A DNA stretch of 64,000 nucleotides from Agrococcus sediminis (GTDB lineage Bacteria; Actinomycetota; Actinomycetes; Actinomycetales; Microbacteriaceae): assembly GCF_007923295.1 (NCBI RefSeq), contig NZ_VOIR01000013.1, positions 124,001-188,000 on the forward strand, in the 5' to 3' direction. Both the position numbers and the translations under genes were made by a program. Below, piece by piece: positions 28,060 through 37,465 of the stretch; position 1 is the stretch's first letter, and every line of letters begins with the position of its first letter. Under the pieces are notes generated by a model, which saw only the letters and a list, made by a program, of their open reading frames with translations, was not told where the DNA came from and made no database searches.

Positions 28060-28635
28060 CTACCGAGTCGGGTCCTCGCCGTCGTCCATGGCGTCCCACG
28101 CGAGCCCGGAGCCGGTGCGCTCGTAGCGGGCGGTGCGGGGGGCCCGCGCGGGCCACCGGTGCGCGGTGAGCAGCACCCAGACGCCGGCGAGCGCGGCGAG
28201 TGCGCCGCCCGCGATGGCGGCGCTCGACCAGCCGGTCGTCGCGAGCTCGGCGACCTCCGCCTGCTGCGCCGTGCCGGCGAGGCCCGTCGCCTCGGCGACG
28301 AGCGCCTCGAGCGCGGGCCCGACCCCGGCGACCGCGCCCGCGGCGTGCACGGCCATCAGTACGCCGAGCGCGAGCGCGAGCGCTCCGAGCACCAGGCGCC
28401 AGACGCGACCCGCGAGCGGCAGCACGAGCGCGAGCGCCACGGTCGCGAGCGACAGGATCGTCAGGCCGCCGGCGATCTCCTGCCCCGCGGTCGCGAGCAT
28501 CCGCCCGTCGACGAGCGCGACGGTCGCCCACGGCTGCGTGGCGCCGAGCAGGCCGAGCGCGCCGGCCACGAGCAGCGCGAGCACCGCGACGACGCGGCCG
28601 CTCGGCCCGCGCCGGGCGCCCGCCGCCTCGCTCAC
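28060..28635 (-). CDS. Trp biosynthesis-associated membrane protein
   Basis: This 191-residue protein has four hydrophobic segments, with the first extracellular loop starting at TQPWATVALVDG. It matches the actinobacterial family named for its position between trpE and trpC (TIGR02234-type). Its biochemical role is not known. The GTG overlaps the trpE stop by 4 bp, and the HGxxPAAW gene follows 51 bp later. Confidence 0.85.
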   Translation of the reverse strand: MSEAAGARRGPSGRVVAVLALLVAGALGLLGATQPWATVALVDGRMLATAGQEIAGGLTILSLATVALALVLPLAGRVWRLVLGALALALGVLMAVHAAGAVAGVGPALEALVAEATGLAGTAQQAEVAELATTGWSSAAIAGGALAALAGVWVLLTAHRWPARAPRTARYERTGSGLAWDAMDDGEDPTR

Positions 28636-30149
28636 GGCCGGTGCCGCATGGTGGAGGCGACCGCCACCGCGCGCAGGGGCGCCGCGGCCTTCGCCCGCAC
28701 CTCCTGCAGCTCGGCGTCGGGGTCGCTGTCGGCGACGAGCCCCGCGCCCGACTGCACGTGCGCGACGCCGTCGCGCATCGTGACCGTGCGGATCGCGATC
28801 GCGAGGTCGGCGTCGCCCGCGAGGTCGAGCCAGCCGACCACGCCGCCGTAGACGCCGCGCTGCGCGGGCTCGAGCTCGTCGATCAGCTCGAGCGCCCGCG
28901 GCTTTGGCGCGCCCGACAGCGTGCCGGCCGGGAACGTCGCGCGGAAGGCGTCGACCGCGGTCGCGTCCTCGCGCATCCGGCCCTCGACGGTCGAGACGAT
29001 GTGCATGATGTGGCTGAAGCGCTCGATCGCCATGAGCTCGGTCACCGCGACGGTGCCCGGCGCGCAGACCTTCGCGAGGTCGTTGCGGGCGAGGTCGACG
29101 AGCATCACGTGCTCGCTGCGCTCCTTCGGGTCGGCGAGCAGCTCGTCGGCGAGCGCGCGGTCGGCGACCGCGTCGTCGCCGCGCGGACGGCTGCCGGCGA
29201 TCGGATGCATCGTGGCGCTGCCGTCGTGCACGGTCACGAGCGCCTCGGGGCTCGACCCGACGACGGCGTAGGCGCCGCCGTCGGCGTCCTCGAGCGAGAG
29301 CAGGTACAGGTACGGCGATGGGTTCAGCATGCGCAGCACGCGGTACACCTCGAGCGGCTCGGCGTCGGTCTCGAGGTCGAAGCGCGCCGAGAGCACCACC
29401 TGGAAGACGTCGCCGTCGACGATGTGCCGCTTCGACGTCTCGACCATGGCGCGGAACGCGTCGGCTGCGACCCGTGCCCGCGCGTCGGGGGCGGCGCCGC
29501 GGTCGAGGGCCGCGACCGAACCGGGTGCGTCGCGCTGCAGGCCGGCCTCGAGCGCGTCGAGCCGGTCCTGCGCGTCGCGCCACAGCGCATCCGCGCCCTC
29601 GTGCCCGTCGTTCAGCACGTTCGCGACGAGGTGCGCGGCGCCCGTGCGGTGGTCGAGCACCACGAGCGAGGCGGCGAGCGACATCGCGATCGCCGGCACG
29701 TCGACCTCGCGCGCGGGCGGCTGCGGCAGGCGCTCGAGCTCGCGCACCGCCTCCCAGCCGATGTGGCCGATGAGGCCGCTCGTGAGCCGCGGGAGGCCGT
29801 CGATGCGCGGCGTCGCCCAGCGGCGCAGCACGTGCTCGACGGTCTCGAGGCCGGTGCGCGGCGCGTCGTCGCCGAGCAGGCGCTCGCGGCTGACGCGGTC
29901 GGAGCGCCACTCGACGCGGTCGCCGTCGGCCGTGAGCGTGCCGAAGGACTCGACGCCCACGAACGAGTAGCGGTTCCAGACGCCCTGCTGCGCCGACTCG
30001 AGCAGGAACGTGCCCGGTCGACCGGCGGCGAGCCGGCGGTAGACGCCGACGGGCGTCTCGGCGTCGAGGAAGACCTCGCGCACGACCGGCACGACCCGGT
30101 GCCCCTCGAGCAGCGCCTCGAAGCCGGCCCGGTCGGTGGAGCCGGTCAC
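28632..30149 (-). CDS. trpE: Anthranilate synthase component I
   Basis: This 505-residue enzyme makes anthranilate from chorismate and ammonia or glutamine. The N-terminal Trp-binding domain includes the LLES element of feedback inhibition (residues about 45-50). The C-terminal chorismate-binding domain has PSPYLYLL, IAGSRPRG, EHVMLVDLARNDL, FPAGTLSGAPK and YGGVVGW. No trpG subunit is encoded in the window. The GTG overlaps the hisI stop by 4 bp, tying the tryptophan genes to the histidine genes. No leader peptide or attenuator is visible because there is no intergenic space. Confidence 0.97.
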   Translation of the reverse strand: MTGSTDRAGFEALLEGHRVVPVVREVFLDAETPVGVYRRLAAGRPGTFLLESAQQGVWNRYSFVGVESFGTLTADGDRVEWRSDRVSRERLLGDDAPRTGLETVEHVLRRWATPRIDGLPRLTSGLIGHIGWEAVRELERLPQPPAREVDVPAIAMSLAASLVVLDHRTGAAHLVANVLNDGHEGADALWRDAQDRLDALEAGLQRDAPGSVAALDRGAAPDARARVAADAFRAMVETSKRHIVDGDVFQVVLSARFDLETDAEPLEVYRVLRMLNPSPYLYLLSLEDADGGAYAVVGSSPEALVTVHDGSATMHPIAGSRPRGDDAVADRALADELLADPKERSEHVMLVDLARNDLAKVCAPGTVAVTELMAIERFSHIMHIVSTVEGRMREDATAVDAFRATFPAGTLSGAPKPRALELIDELEPAQRGVYGGVVGWLDLAGDADLAIAIRTVTMRDGVAHVQSGAGLVADSDPDAELQEVRAKAAAPLRAVAVASTMRHRP

Positions 30150-30505
30150 GGCCGCTCCCCCAGCTCGATCGGCGTGAAGAAGCACGAGCGGGCGCCGGTG
30201 TGGCACGCGGGCCCCGTCTGGTCGACCCGGATGAGCAGGGCGTCGCCGTCGCAGTCGAGCGCGATCGAGCGCGGCACCTGGATGTTGCCGGAGGTGTCGC
30301 CCTTGCGCCAGTACTCCTGGCGCGAGCGCGACCAGAAGGTCACGCGGCCCTCGGTCGCCGTGCGGCGCAGCGCCTCGTCGTCCATGTAGCCGACCATCAG
30401 GACGTCGCCGGTGGCGTCGTCCTGGATGACCGCGGCCACCAGCCCGTCGGCGTCCTTCTTCAACGGCGGGATGCGCTTCCCGTCGTCCGTAGGCGTCGCC
30501 GTCAT
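30146..30505 (-). CDS. hisI: Phosphoribosyl-AMP cyclohydrolase
   Basis: This 119-residue monofunctional enzyme hydrolyses phosphoribosyl-AMP in histidine synthesis. The zinc-ligand cysteines are in [15 protein letters not shown] and SCFF, and [11 protein letters not shown] is the conserved substrate loop. The ATG is chosen because it overlaps the hisF stop by 4 bp. The HisE function is a separate gene at 32162. Confidence 0.96.
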   Translation of the reverse strand: MTATPTDDGKRIPPLKKDADGLVAAVIQDDATGDVLMVGYMDDEALRRTATEGRVTFWSRSRQEYWRKGDTSGNIQVPRSIALDCDGDALLIRVDQTGPACHTGARSCFFTPIELGERP

Positions 30506-31260
30506 CGCACCGTCACCCCCGCCGCGCGCATCGCGTCCTTGACCTCGCCGATCGTGCACTGGCCGCTGTGGAAGATGCTCGCGGCGAGCACCGCGTCGGC
30601 GCCCGCCCCGACCGCGGGCGCGAAGTGCGCCGGCTCCCCCGCGCCGCCCGAGGCGATCACCGGGGTCGTCGCCACCGCGCGCACCGCGCGCAGCAGCTCG
30701 AGGTCGAAGCCCTGCTTCGTGCCGTCGGCGTCGATCGAGTTCACGAGCAGCTCGCCGACGCCGCGCTCGACGCCCTCGCGCGCCCAGGCGAGCGCGTCGA
30801 GCCCCGCGCCGCGAGAGCCGCCGTGCGTCGTCACCTCGAAGCCCGAGGGCTGGTCGGCGGCGCGCCGCACGTCGAGCGACAGCACGAGCACCTGCGAGCC
30901 GAAGTCGGCAACGATGCGGTCGATGAGCCCCGGGTCGCGGATCGCCGCGGAGTTGACGCCCACCTTGTCGGCGCCGTGCGCGAGCAGGCGCGCGACGTCG
31001 TCGCGGCTGCGCACGCCGCCGCCGACGGTGAGGGGGATGAAGATCTGCTCGGCGCAGCGCTCGACGACCTCGAGCATCGTGCCGGCGTCCTCGACGGTCG
31101 CCTTCACATCGAGGAAGGTCAGCTCGTCGGCGCCCTGCTCGGCGTAGCGCGCCGCGAGCTCGACCGGGTCGCCCTGGTCGGTGAGGCCCTGGAACTGCAC
31201 GCCTTTGACCACCCGGCCGTGCGCGACGTCCAGGCAGGGGATGACGCGGGTCGCGAGCAC
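30502..31260 (-). CDS. hisF: Imidazole glycerol phosphate synthase cyclase subunit
   Basis: This 252-residue TIM-barrel protein uses ammonia from HisH to form imidazole glycerol phosphate and AICAR. The first catalytic Asp is in [15 protein letters not shown] and the second lies near LVLSLDV. Phosphate-binding glycines follow in VGGGVRS and IASGGAGE. The GTG start is 4 bp after the hisG stop. hisH, hisA, hisB, hisC and hisD are not in this window. Confidence 0.97.
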   Translation of the reverse strand: MLATRVIPCLDVAHGRVVKGVQFQGLTDQGDPVELAARYAEQGADELTFLDVKATVEDAGTMLEVVERCAEQIFIPLTVGGGVRSRDDVARLLAHGADKVGVNSAAIRDPGLIDRIVADFGSQVLVLSLDVRRAADQPSGFEVTTHGGSRGAGLDALAWAREGVERGVGELLVNSIDADGTKQGFDLELLRAVRAVATTPVIASGGAGEPAHFAPAVGAGADAVLAASIFHSGQCTIGEVKDAMRAAGVTVR

Positions 31261-31264
31261 GGCG

Positions 31265-32113
31265 TCAGATCCGAGCCGCGTGGATGCGCGTCACGATGAT
31301 CGCGCGCGCCCCGACGTCGGCGAGCGCGTCCATGATGTGGTTGGTCTCGTCGCGGCGGACCATGACGCGCACGGCCGCCCACTCGGGGTCGTGCAGCGGG
31401 CTCACGGTCGCGCTCTCGAAGCCCGAGGCGACGCCGATGGCCGCGTCGAGGCGCGAGCGCTCGATGTCGTAGTCGACGAGCACGTAGTCGCGTGCCACGA
31501 TGACGCCGTCGAGGCGCCGCTTGAGGGTCGCCATGCCCGGCTTCTCGGCGCCGCCGGCGCCGTTCGAGATGAGCACGGCCTCGCTCGAGAGGATCGGCTC
31601 GCCGAAGACCTCGAGGCCCTGGGCGCGCAGCGTCGCGCCCGTCTCGACGACGTCGGCCACGGCATCCGCCACCCCGAGCCGCACGGCTGACTCGACGGCG
31701 CCGTCGAGGCGCACGAGCTCGGCGCGCACCCCGTGCCCGGCGAGGTGCTGCTCGACGAGCCCGGTGTAGGAGGAGGCGATGCGCACGCCGGCGAGGTCGG
31801 CCGCCGAGCCGAAGCGGCCCGCGGGGCCCGCGAAGCGGAACGTCGAGTGCGCGAAGCCGAGGCCCTGCACCTCGACGGCGTCGGAGCCGGAGTCGAGCAG
31901 CAGGTCGCGGCCGGTGATGCCGACGTCGAGCGCGCCCGAGCCGACGTAGGTGGCGATGTCGCGCGGCCGGAGGTAGAAGAACTCCACCTCGTTGCGCGCG
32001 TCGACGACGATGAGCTCCTTGCCGTCGCGGCGGCCGCGGTAGCCGGCCTCCGCGAGCATCCAGGCGGCCGTCTCGGCCAGCGAGCCCTTGTTGGGCACGG
32101 CGATCTTGAGCAT
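31265..32113 (-). CDS. hisG: ATP phosphoribosyltransferase (long form)
   Basis: This 282-residue enzyme catalyses the first committed step of histidine synthesis, PRPP + ATP to PR-ATP. It begins [12 protein letters not shown] and has [10 protein letters not shown] and the PRPP loop around [13 protein letters not shown]. The length includes the C-terminal regulatory domain that binds histidine, so it should be feedback-inhibited without HisZ. The ATG at 32113 is preceded by AAGGA. A second ATG four codons upstream lacks that support. Confidence 0.97.
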   Translation of the reverse strand: MLKIAVPNKGSLAETAAWMLAEAGYRGRRDGKELIVVDARNEVEFFYLRPRDIATYVGSGALDVGITGRDLLLDSGSDAVEVQGLGFAHSTFRFAGPAGRFGSAADLAGVRIASSYTGLVEQHLAGHGVRAELVRLDGAVESAVRLGVADAVADVVETGATLRAQGLEVFGEPILSSEAVLISNGAGGAEKPGMATLKRRLDGVIVARDYVLVDYDIERSRLDAAIGVASGFESATVSPLHDPEWAAVRVMVRRDETNHIMDALADVGARAIIVTRIHAARI

Positions 32114-32161
32114 GGGTTCCTTCACGACTGACGTGTGCTGCTGCGAACGGGGTGCGACGCG

Positions 32162-32425
32162 TCAGAGATGTCGGTAGACGTCCTGGAGCGTGATGCCCTT
32201 CGCGAGCATGAGCACCTGCAGGTGGTACAGCAGCTGCGAGATCTCGATGGCGGCGTCCTCGTCGGTCTCGTGCTCCGCGGCCATCCAGACCTCGGCCGCC
32301 TCCTCGACGATCTTCTTGCCGATCGTGTGCACGCCCGCGTCGACGGCGGCGACGGTGCCGGAGCCCTCGCGGCGCTCGGCGAGCGTCTGCTCCAGCTCGG
32401 CGTACAGCTCGTCGAAGGTCTTCAC
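32162..32425 (-). CDS. hisE: Phosphoribosyl-ATP pyrophosphatase
   Basis: This 87-residue all-helical protein of the MazG-like superfamily removes pyrophosphate from PR-ATP. The metal-binding pattern is seen in [10 protein letters not shown] and [13 protein letters not shown]. The GTG start overlaps the rpe stop by 4 bp, yet TAGCCT lies 6 nt upstream, so it may also be transcribed from its own start. hisG follows 48 bp downstream. Confidence 0.94.
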   Translation of the reverse strand: MKTFDELYAELEQTLAERREGSGTVAAVDAGVHTIGKKIVEEAAEVWMAAEHETDEDAAIEISQLLYHLQVLMLAKGITLQDVYRHL

Positions 32426-33093
32426 CGGTCCAGGCTACCGGGCTGCGGGGCCGCGGCCAGGCGGAGGGCGTGGGTGCGCTCGGCCGGGTCGGCGTGCCCG
32501 TAGACGGCGGAGCCGGCCACGAAGACGTCGGCGCCGGCGGCCGCGGCGATCGGCAGGGTGTCGGCGGTGATGCCGCCGTCGACCTGCAGCGCGAGCTCGA
32601 TGCCGAGCTCGTCGGCGCGCCCGCGGAGCTCCTGGAGCTTCGGCATCATCTCGGGCATGAACGACTGCCCGCCGAAGCCGGGCTCGACCGTCATGACGAG
32701 CACCATGTCGAACTCGCGCAGGTGCTCGAGCACGTCGTCGACGGCGGTGCCGGGCTTCAGCGCGATGGCCGCCCGCGCGCCGCGCGCCCGCAGCTCCCGC
32801 GCGAGCGCGACCGCGTCGCGCGTGGCCTCGGCGTGGAAGGTGACCGAGTCGACGCCGTCGATCGCGTACTGCAGCGCCCACGTGTCGGGGTCGTCGATCA
32901 TGAGGTGCACGTCGATGGGGAGGCTCGTCACCTCGGCGATGCGCTGCACCATGGGCAGGCCGAACGTCAGGTTGGGCACGAAGTGCGCGTCCATGACGTC
33001 GAGGTGCACGCCGTCGGCGCTCGCGATGCGCTCGAGGTCGCGCTCGAGGTTGACGAAGTCGGCCGAGAGGATGCTGGGGTGGATCCTGACCAT
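32422..33093 (-). CDS. rpe: Ribulose-phosphate 3-epimerase
   Basis: This 223-residue TIM barrel interconverts ribulose 5-phosphate and xylulose 5-phosphate. The family motifs [36 protein letters not shown] and VDGGI supply the metal ligands and catalytic aspartates. It feeds the pentose phosphates used by the histidine and tryptophan genes downstream. TAGGCT lies 7 nt before the ATG, and its TAG is also the stop codon of rsmB. Confidence 0.97.
   Translation of the reverse strand: MVRIHPSILSADFVNLERDLERIASADGVHLDVMDAHFVPNLTFGLPMVQRIAEVTSLPIDVHLMIDDPDTWALQYAIDGVDSVTFHAEATRDAVALARELRARGARAAIALKPGTAVDDVLEHLREFDMVLVMTVEPGFGGQSFMPEMMPKLQELRGRADELGIELALQVDGGITADTLPIAAAAGADVFVAGSAVYGHADPAERTHALRLAAAPQPGSLDR
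32432..32437 (-). promoter_or_regulatory. Putative -10 box upstream of hisE
   Basis: On the minus strand TAGCCT ends 6 nt before the hisE GTG. It lies inside the 3' end of rpe, so it would be an internal operon start. Confidence 0.35.
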
Positions 33094-33100
33094 GGGCTCC

Positions 33101-33106
33101 AGCCTA
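33101..33106 (-). promoter_or_regulatory. Putative -10 box for leaderless rpe mRNA
   Basis: On the minus strand TAGGCT ends 7 nt before the rpe ATG. The first three bases double as the rsmB stop codon. Confidence 0.5.
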
Positions 33107-34498
33107 TCGACCGGCCGGTGCCGCCTCGGCCACGGCCGCGTCGGGGGCGGTCGTCAGCAGCTGCACGAACATGGCGTCGGTGCCGTTGCGGTGCGGCCAC
33201 AGCTGCACCGCGTCGCCCGTCTCGCCCAGCTCGATGCCCGGCGAGAGCTCGCGCACCACGGCGCGGGTGTCGACGGGCACGAGCCCGAGCGCCGCGGCCC
33301 GGTCGACGACCGCGCGCGTCTCGGCGAGGTGCGGCGAGCAGGTCACGTAGGCGATGAGGCCGCCGGGCGCGACGGCGCGCGCGGCCGCCTCGAGCAGCTC
33401 GCCCTGCAGCGCCGCGAGGCCGGGCACGTCGGAGGGCTGCTTGCGCCAGCGCGCCTCGGGCCGCCGGCGGAGCGCCCCGAGGCCCGTGCACGGCGCGTCG
33501 AGCAGGATCCGGTCGAAGGCGCCCTCGGTCTCGCCCCGGCCGTAGCGGCGGCCGTCGCCCGTGACGACCTGCGGCCGCGGCTCGATCGCGCGCACGGCCT
33601 CGCGGACGAGCCTCGCGCGGTGCGGCCCGACCTCGTTGGCCTCGAGGCGCGCGCCCGACGCCGCCGCCTCGGCGGCGAGGAGCGCCGCCTTGCCGCCGGG
33701 GCCCGCGCACAGGTCGAGCCACCGCTCCCCCGCCGCGACGGGGCGGGCGCGGCTGAGCGCGAGCGCCGCGAGCTGTGAGCCGGAGTCCTGCACCCGCCAG
33801 CTGCCGCCGGCGATCTGCGGCAGGCGCGCGGGGTCGCCCGGAGGCGCGACGCGGCCGATCGGGCTCGCGGTCGCCGGCAGGTCGAGGTCGGCGGGATCGG
33901 CGAGCCCCGGCAGCGCGACGAGCTGCACGGCGGGCGGGTCGTTGTCGGCGGCGAGCAGCGCGCCGAGCTCGTCGGCGGCGCCCTCGCGGTCGAGCGAGCG
34001 CCGGAGCGCCCGCAGCACCCAGGCGGGGTGGCCGGTCTCGAGCGCGAGCCGCTCGTCGTCGGCGAGCCCTGCCGTCAGCCGCGCGAGGCGCTCCTCGGCG
34101 GGCACCTCCGCGAGCCGGCGCAGCACCGCGTTCGCGAAGCCGGCCCTGCCGCGGTGGCGGCCGAGCAGCGCGACCGTCTCGTGCACGGCGGCGTGCGCCG
34201 GGGTGCGCATGCGGCTGAGCTGGTGCGACCCGATCCTGAGCGTCGCGAGCGTCGTCGGGTCGATCTGGTCGATCGGCCGGCCCGCCGCGTCGGCGATGAG
34301 CGCGTCGTGCTGCCCCTGCCAGCGGAGCGTGCCGTAGGCGAGCTCGGTCGCGAACGCCGCGTCGGCGGGCGTGAGCCGCGTTTCGCGGATGCGGGCGGGC
34401 AGCAGCAGGTTGGCGTAGGCGTCGTCCTGGTCGACCGCGAGCACCACGTCGCGCGCCACCTCGCGGGCGCCGGGCGCGTGCTGCCGCTCCTGGCTCAC
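33104..34498 (-). CDS. rsmB: 16S rRNA m5C967 methyltransferase-type protein
   Basis: This 464-residue protein has an N-terminal NusB-like RNA-binding domain (residues about 10-140) and a C-terminal SAM methyltransferase with LDLCAGPGGKAALLA. The two family cysteines are in LDAPCTGLGALRRRPE and YVTCSPHLAET. It is expected to make m5C in 16S rRNA, though the exact position is inferred from family. The GTG overlaps the fmt stop by 4 bp. Confidence 0.93.
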   Translation of the reverse strand: MSQERQHAPGAREVARDVVLAVDQDDAYANLLLPARIRETRLTPADAAFATELAYGTLRWQGQHDALIADAAGRPIDQIDPTTLATLRIGSHQLSRMRTPAHAAVHETVALLGRHRGRAGFANAVLRRLAEVPAEERLARLTAGLADDERLALETGHPAWVLRALRRSLDREGAADELGALLAADNDPPAVQLVALPGLADPADLDLPATASPIGRVAPPGDPARLPQIAGGSWRVQDSGSQLAALALSRARPVAAGERWLDLCAGPGGKAALLAAEAAASGARLEANEVGPHRARLVREAVRAIEPRPQVVTGDGRRYGRGETEGAFDRILLDAPCTGLGALRRRPEARWRKQPSDVPGLAALQGELLEAAARAVAPGGLIAYVTCSPHLAETRAVVDRAAALGLVPVDTRAVVRELSPGIELGETGDAVQLWPHRNGTDAMFVQLLTTAPDAAVAEAAPAGR

Positions 34499-35412
34499 GA
34501 CGCCACCTCGAAGTCGGCGCTGCCGCCGCGGCCGCGCAGCCAGTCGGCACCCGGCATCGGCCGCCGCCCGGCAGGCTGCACCTCGCGCAGCTCGAGCGGG
34601 GCGCTGCCGGTGCCGACGATCGCGGCGCGGCCCGCGAGCACCGCCCGGCCCGGCGGCATGGGCTCCGCGCCTGAGCGGGCGAGCGCCAGCAGCTTCACGC
34701 GCTCGCCGTCGACGACCGCGTGCGCGCCGGGCTCGGGCGTCACGCCGCGCCAGCGCGCGAGCACGGCGGGCGCGGTGGCGGCGAGGTCGAGCGCGCCGTC
34801 GGCGAGCGTGAGCTTCGGCGCGAAGCTCGGCGCCCCCGTCTGCTCCTCGAAGACGGCGGTGCCGGCCTCGATCGCGTCGACGGCCTCGACGAGCTCGTGG
34901 GCGCCGAGCTCGGCGAGCTGCTCGAGCAGGGCGCCCGCGGTCGCGCCCTCCGGGATCCCGGCCTCGCGCATCCGCACCACCGGTCCCGCGTCGAGCGCCT
35001 CGACGAGCCGGAAGACGCTCACGCCCGTGACGCTGCGGCCGTCGATGAGCGCGCGCTGCACGGGCGCGGCGCCGCGGTAGTCGGGCAGCAGCGAGAAGTG
35101 CAGGTTGATCCAGCCGTGCGCCGGCGCCGACAGCAGCGGCTCGCGCACGAGCCCGCCGTACGCCACGATCACGCCGAGCTCGGCACCGAGCGCCTCGATC
35201 GCGGTCGTCGCCGCGGCGTCGAGGAGGTCGGCCTCGATCACCGGCAGCCCGAGCTCGGCGGCACGTGCAGCGACCGGCGTCGGCGTCAGCACGCGCCTGC
35301 GGCCCTGCGGCGAGGCGGCGCGCGTGACGACGGCGGCCACCTCGTGGGCGCGCGCGAGCGCCTCGAGGCTGGGGACTGCGGCGGCGGGGCTGCCGGCGAA
35401 GACGATGCGCAT
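34495..35412 (-). CDS. fmt: Methionyl-tRNA formyltransferase
   Basis: This 305-residue enzyme formylates initiator Met-tRNA with 10-formyl-THF. The N-terminal domain has MRIVFAGSPAAAVPSL and the catalytic signature INLHFSLLPDYRGAAPVQRA. The C-terminal OB-like tRNA-binding domain follows from about residue 205. It sits between priA and rsmB, a common bacterial arrangement. Confidence 0.97.
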   Translation of the reverse strand: MRIVFAGSPAAAVPSLEALARAHEVAAVVTRAASPQGRRRVLTPTPVAARAAELGLPVIEADLLDAAATTAIEALGAELGVIVAYGGLVREPLLSAPAHGWINLHFSLLPDYRGAAPVQRALIDGRSVTGVSVFRLVEALDAGPVVRMREAGIPEGATAGALLEQLAELGAHELVEAVDAIEAGTAVFEEQTGAPSFAPKLTLADGALDLAATAPAVLARWRGVTPEPGAHAVVDGERVKLLALARSGAEPMPPGRAVLAGRAAIVGTGSAPLELREVQPAGRRPMPGADWLRGRGGSADFEVAS

Positions 35413-35432
35413 GGGTTCCGTTCGCGTGGGGG

Positions 35433-37460
35433 TCAGAGGCCGTCGAAGGGCTCGGGATCATCCAACCGGATGCGGAGCCGGGGCGGCGCCCCGGGCTTCC
35501 TGGGCCGGGCGGCCGCGGCGAGCACCCGCCCGCGCGCGACGCCCGCGACGTGCGCGCCGTCGGCGTACGCGAAGCGCACGATGGCGCGCTCGAGCCGGTC
35601 GCCCGGCGCGCCCTCGGCCGGCACGGGCCCGAGCACGTCGAGGTGCTCGATGCCGGCCAGCGCCTCGAGCGCCTCGGCGACGGCGTCCGGGTGGCCCACG
35701 ACGGATGCGGTGCGCACGGCGGGCGGGAACCGGAGGCTCCGGCGCTCGGCGAGCTCGGCCTTCGCGAACGGCACCGTCGTGTCGCCGGTCAGCGCGCCGA
35801 CGGTCGGGCCGATGACGCCGGCGAGCACGACCGTCGCGCCCTCGGCGGCGAGCGCGCGCGCCGTCGCCCACTGGCGCACCGCCTCCTCGGCGACCCGGAG
35901 GCCCTCGCGGGCGAGCAGCGAGTCGCCGTCGAGCAGCAGCACGGCGCCGTAGCCGCCGTCGGCGACCGGCTCGGCGCCGCGCGTCGCCACGACGATGCGC
36001 GGCCGGGCGTCGAGCGTGAGCCGCTCGTGCTCGCCGTCGGCGACGACGACGGGCACGCCGGGGATCGCGCGGCCGAGCTCCTCGGCGATGCGCGTCGAGC
36101 CGCGGCCGACCTCGACGAGCCGGATGCCGTGGCAGGACGGGCATCGCCAGGCCGCCGCGAGGCGGCCGCAGAGCCGGCAGCCGGGCTGGCCGCCGCGCGT
36201 GCGCTGGCCGAGCGGGCCGCCGCACGCAGCGCAGCGCGCCCGGGTGCCGCAGTCGCCGCAGCGCAGGCCCGGCGCGTGGCCGGGCCGGGCGACCTGCACG
36301 AGCACGGGGCGCGAGGCGAGCGCCTCCCTCGCGGCGTGGAAGGCCGCCGCGGGCACCCGCCTGCCGTCGTCGGCGAGCGCGGTCGGCAGCACGCGCACGC
36401 GGTGCGCGCCGACCCGCTCGTGCTCGAGGAACCCGACCTCGACGAGCCGCTCGGCGTCGGTCGAGCGCGCGTGCCCGGCGATCACGAGCGCGCAGCCCGT
36501 CTGCCCCTGCCGCACGAGTGCCGCGTCGCGCGCGTGCACCCACGGCGAGAGCGGCTCGGCGAGCAGCGGGTCGCCGTCCTCCCAGACGACGAGCAGGCCG
36601 AGGTCGGCGGCCGGCGCGTAGACGGCCGAGCGCGGCCCGATGATCGCGAGGCCGCCCCCGTCGACGCAGCGCAGGAAGCCCGCGTAGCGCTCGGGGTTGC
36701 GCTGCCGCGCATCGAGCTCGACGACGCGCTCCTCGCCGACCGCCGCCTCGAGCGCGAGCCGCAGCTGCCGCTGCTCGCGGTGGTCGGGCACGACGAGGAT
36801 CGCCTGCTCGCCGCGCTCGACGGCCTGCCGGGCGAGCCCGGCGAGCGCGACCGCCCAGCGGCCCACCCACGCCGTGCCGCCGCCGGCGACCGGCACCTCG
36901 GCGACGCCCCCGGCGCACTCGAGCGCCACCTTGCGGCGCGCCTCGACGAGGCCCGGCAGCAGCGGGGCGGATGCGTCGTCCGGCTCGAGCGGTGCGGGCG
37001 ATTCGGGCGGCGCGTCCGGCTCGGGCGATGCGTCCGTCTCGGTCAGCTCGGCGCCCTCGGTCGCGGCCGGCTCGGCAGCCTCCGCCGCGGCGCCCTCCGC
37101 CGCACGTGCGAGCCACGCCTTCTCGACCCTGGCCTGGCGGCCGGGGATCGCGACGCGCAGCACGTCGGCGGCGCCGCCCGCGGCGCGGTCGGCCACGGCG
37201 CGCGCGAGCGCCCAGACCTCGGGCCGCAGCACGGGGACGGGCGACACCACCGCCTCGATGTCGGCGACCTCGCCCTCCCAGGCACGCGCATCCGCCACCT
37301 CGACGACGTAGCCGGCGGCCGTGCGGTCGCCGCGCAGCGGCACGCGCACTCGGACGCCGGGCGCGACGCCCTCGAGCGCGGGCGGGATGCGGTATTCGAA
37401 CAGCCGGTCGAGCTGCGGCAGCCGCGAGTCGACGACGACCCGCGCGTACCGCGCCGTCAC
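35433..37460 (-). CDS. priA: Helicase-dead PriA-like primosomal protein N'
   Basis: This 675-residue protein keeps the N-terminal DNA-binding domain (YARVVVDSRLPQLDRLFEY) and eight cysteines of the zinc region (CGDCGTRARCAACGG, then CRLCG and CPSCHG). The helicase core is degraded. The Walker A GxGKT is absent where GGGTAWVGRW stands, and the DEEH box is replaced by LLVVWEDGDPLL. It therefore cannot be an ATP-driven helicase. Actinobacteria commonly have this form, and it may still act in primosome loading by binding forks. An acidic, Pro/Glu-rich insert lies at about residues 120-165. The GTG follows the metK stop by 5 bp. Confidence 0.9.
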   Translation of the reverse strand: MTARYARVVVDSRLPQLDRLFEYRIPPALEGVAPGVRVRVPLRGDRTAAGYVVEVADARAWEGEVADIEAVVSPVPVLRPEVWALARAVADRAAGGAADVLRVAIPGRQARVEKAWLARAAEGAAAEAAEPAATEGAELTETDASPEPDAPPESPAPLEPDDASAPLLPGLVEARRKVALECAGGVAEVPVAGGGTAWVGRWAVALAGLARQAVERGEQAILVVPDHREQRQLRLALEAAVGEERVVELDARQRNPERYAGFLRCVDGGGLAIIGPRSAVYAPAADLGLLVVWEDGDPLLAEPLSPWVHARDAALVRQGQTGCALVIAGHARSTDAERLVEVGFLEHERVGAHRVRVLPTALADDGRRVPAAAFHAAREALASRPVLVQVARPGHAPGLRCGDCGTRARCAACGGPLGQRTRGGQPGCRLCGRLAAAWRCPSCHGIRLVEVGRGSTRIAEELGRAIPGVPVVVADGEHERLTLDARPRIVVATRGAEPVADGGYGAVLLLDGDSLLAREGLRVAEEAVRQWATARALAAEGATVVLAGVIGPTVGALTGDTTVPFAKAELAERRSLRFPPAVRTASVVGHPDAVAEALEALAGIEHLDVLGPVPAEGAPGDRLERAIVRFAYADGAHVAGVARGRVLAAAARPRKPGAPPRLRIRLDDPEPFDGL

Positions 37461-37465
37461 GGGAG

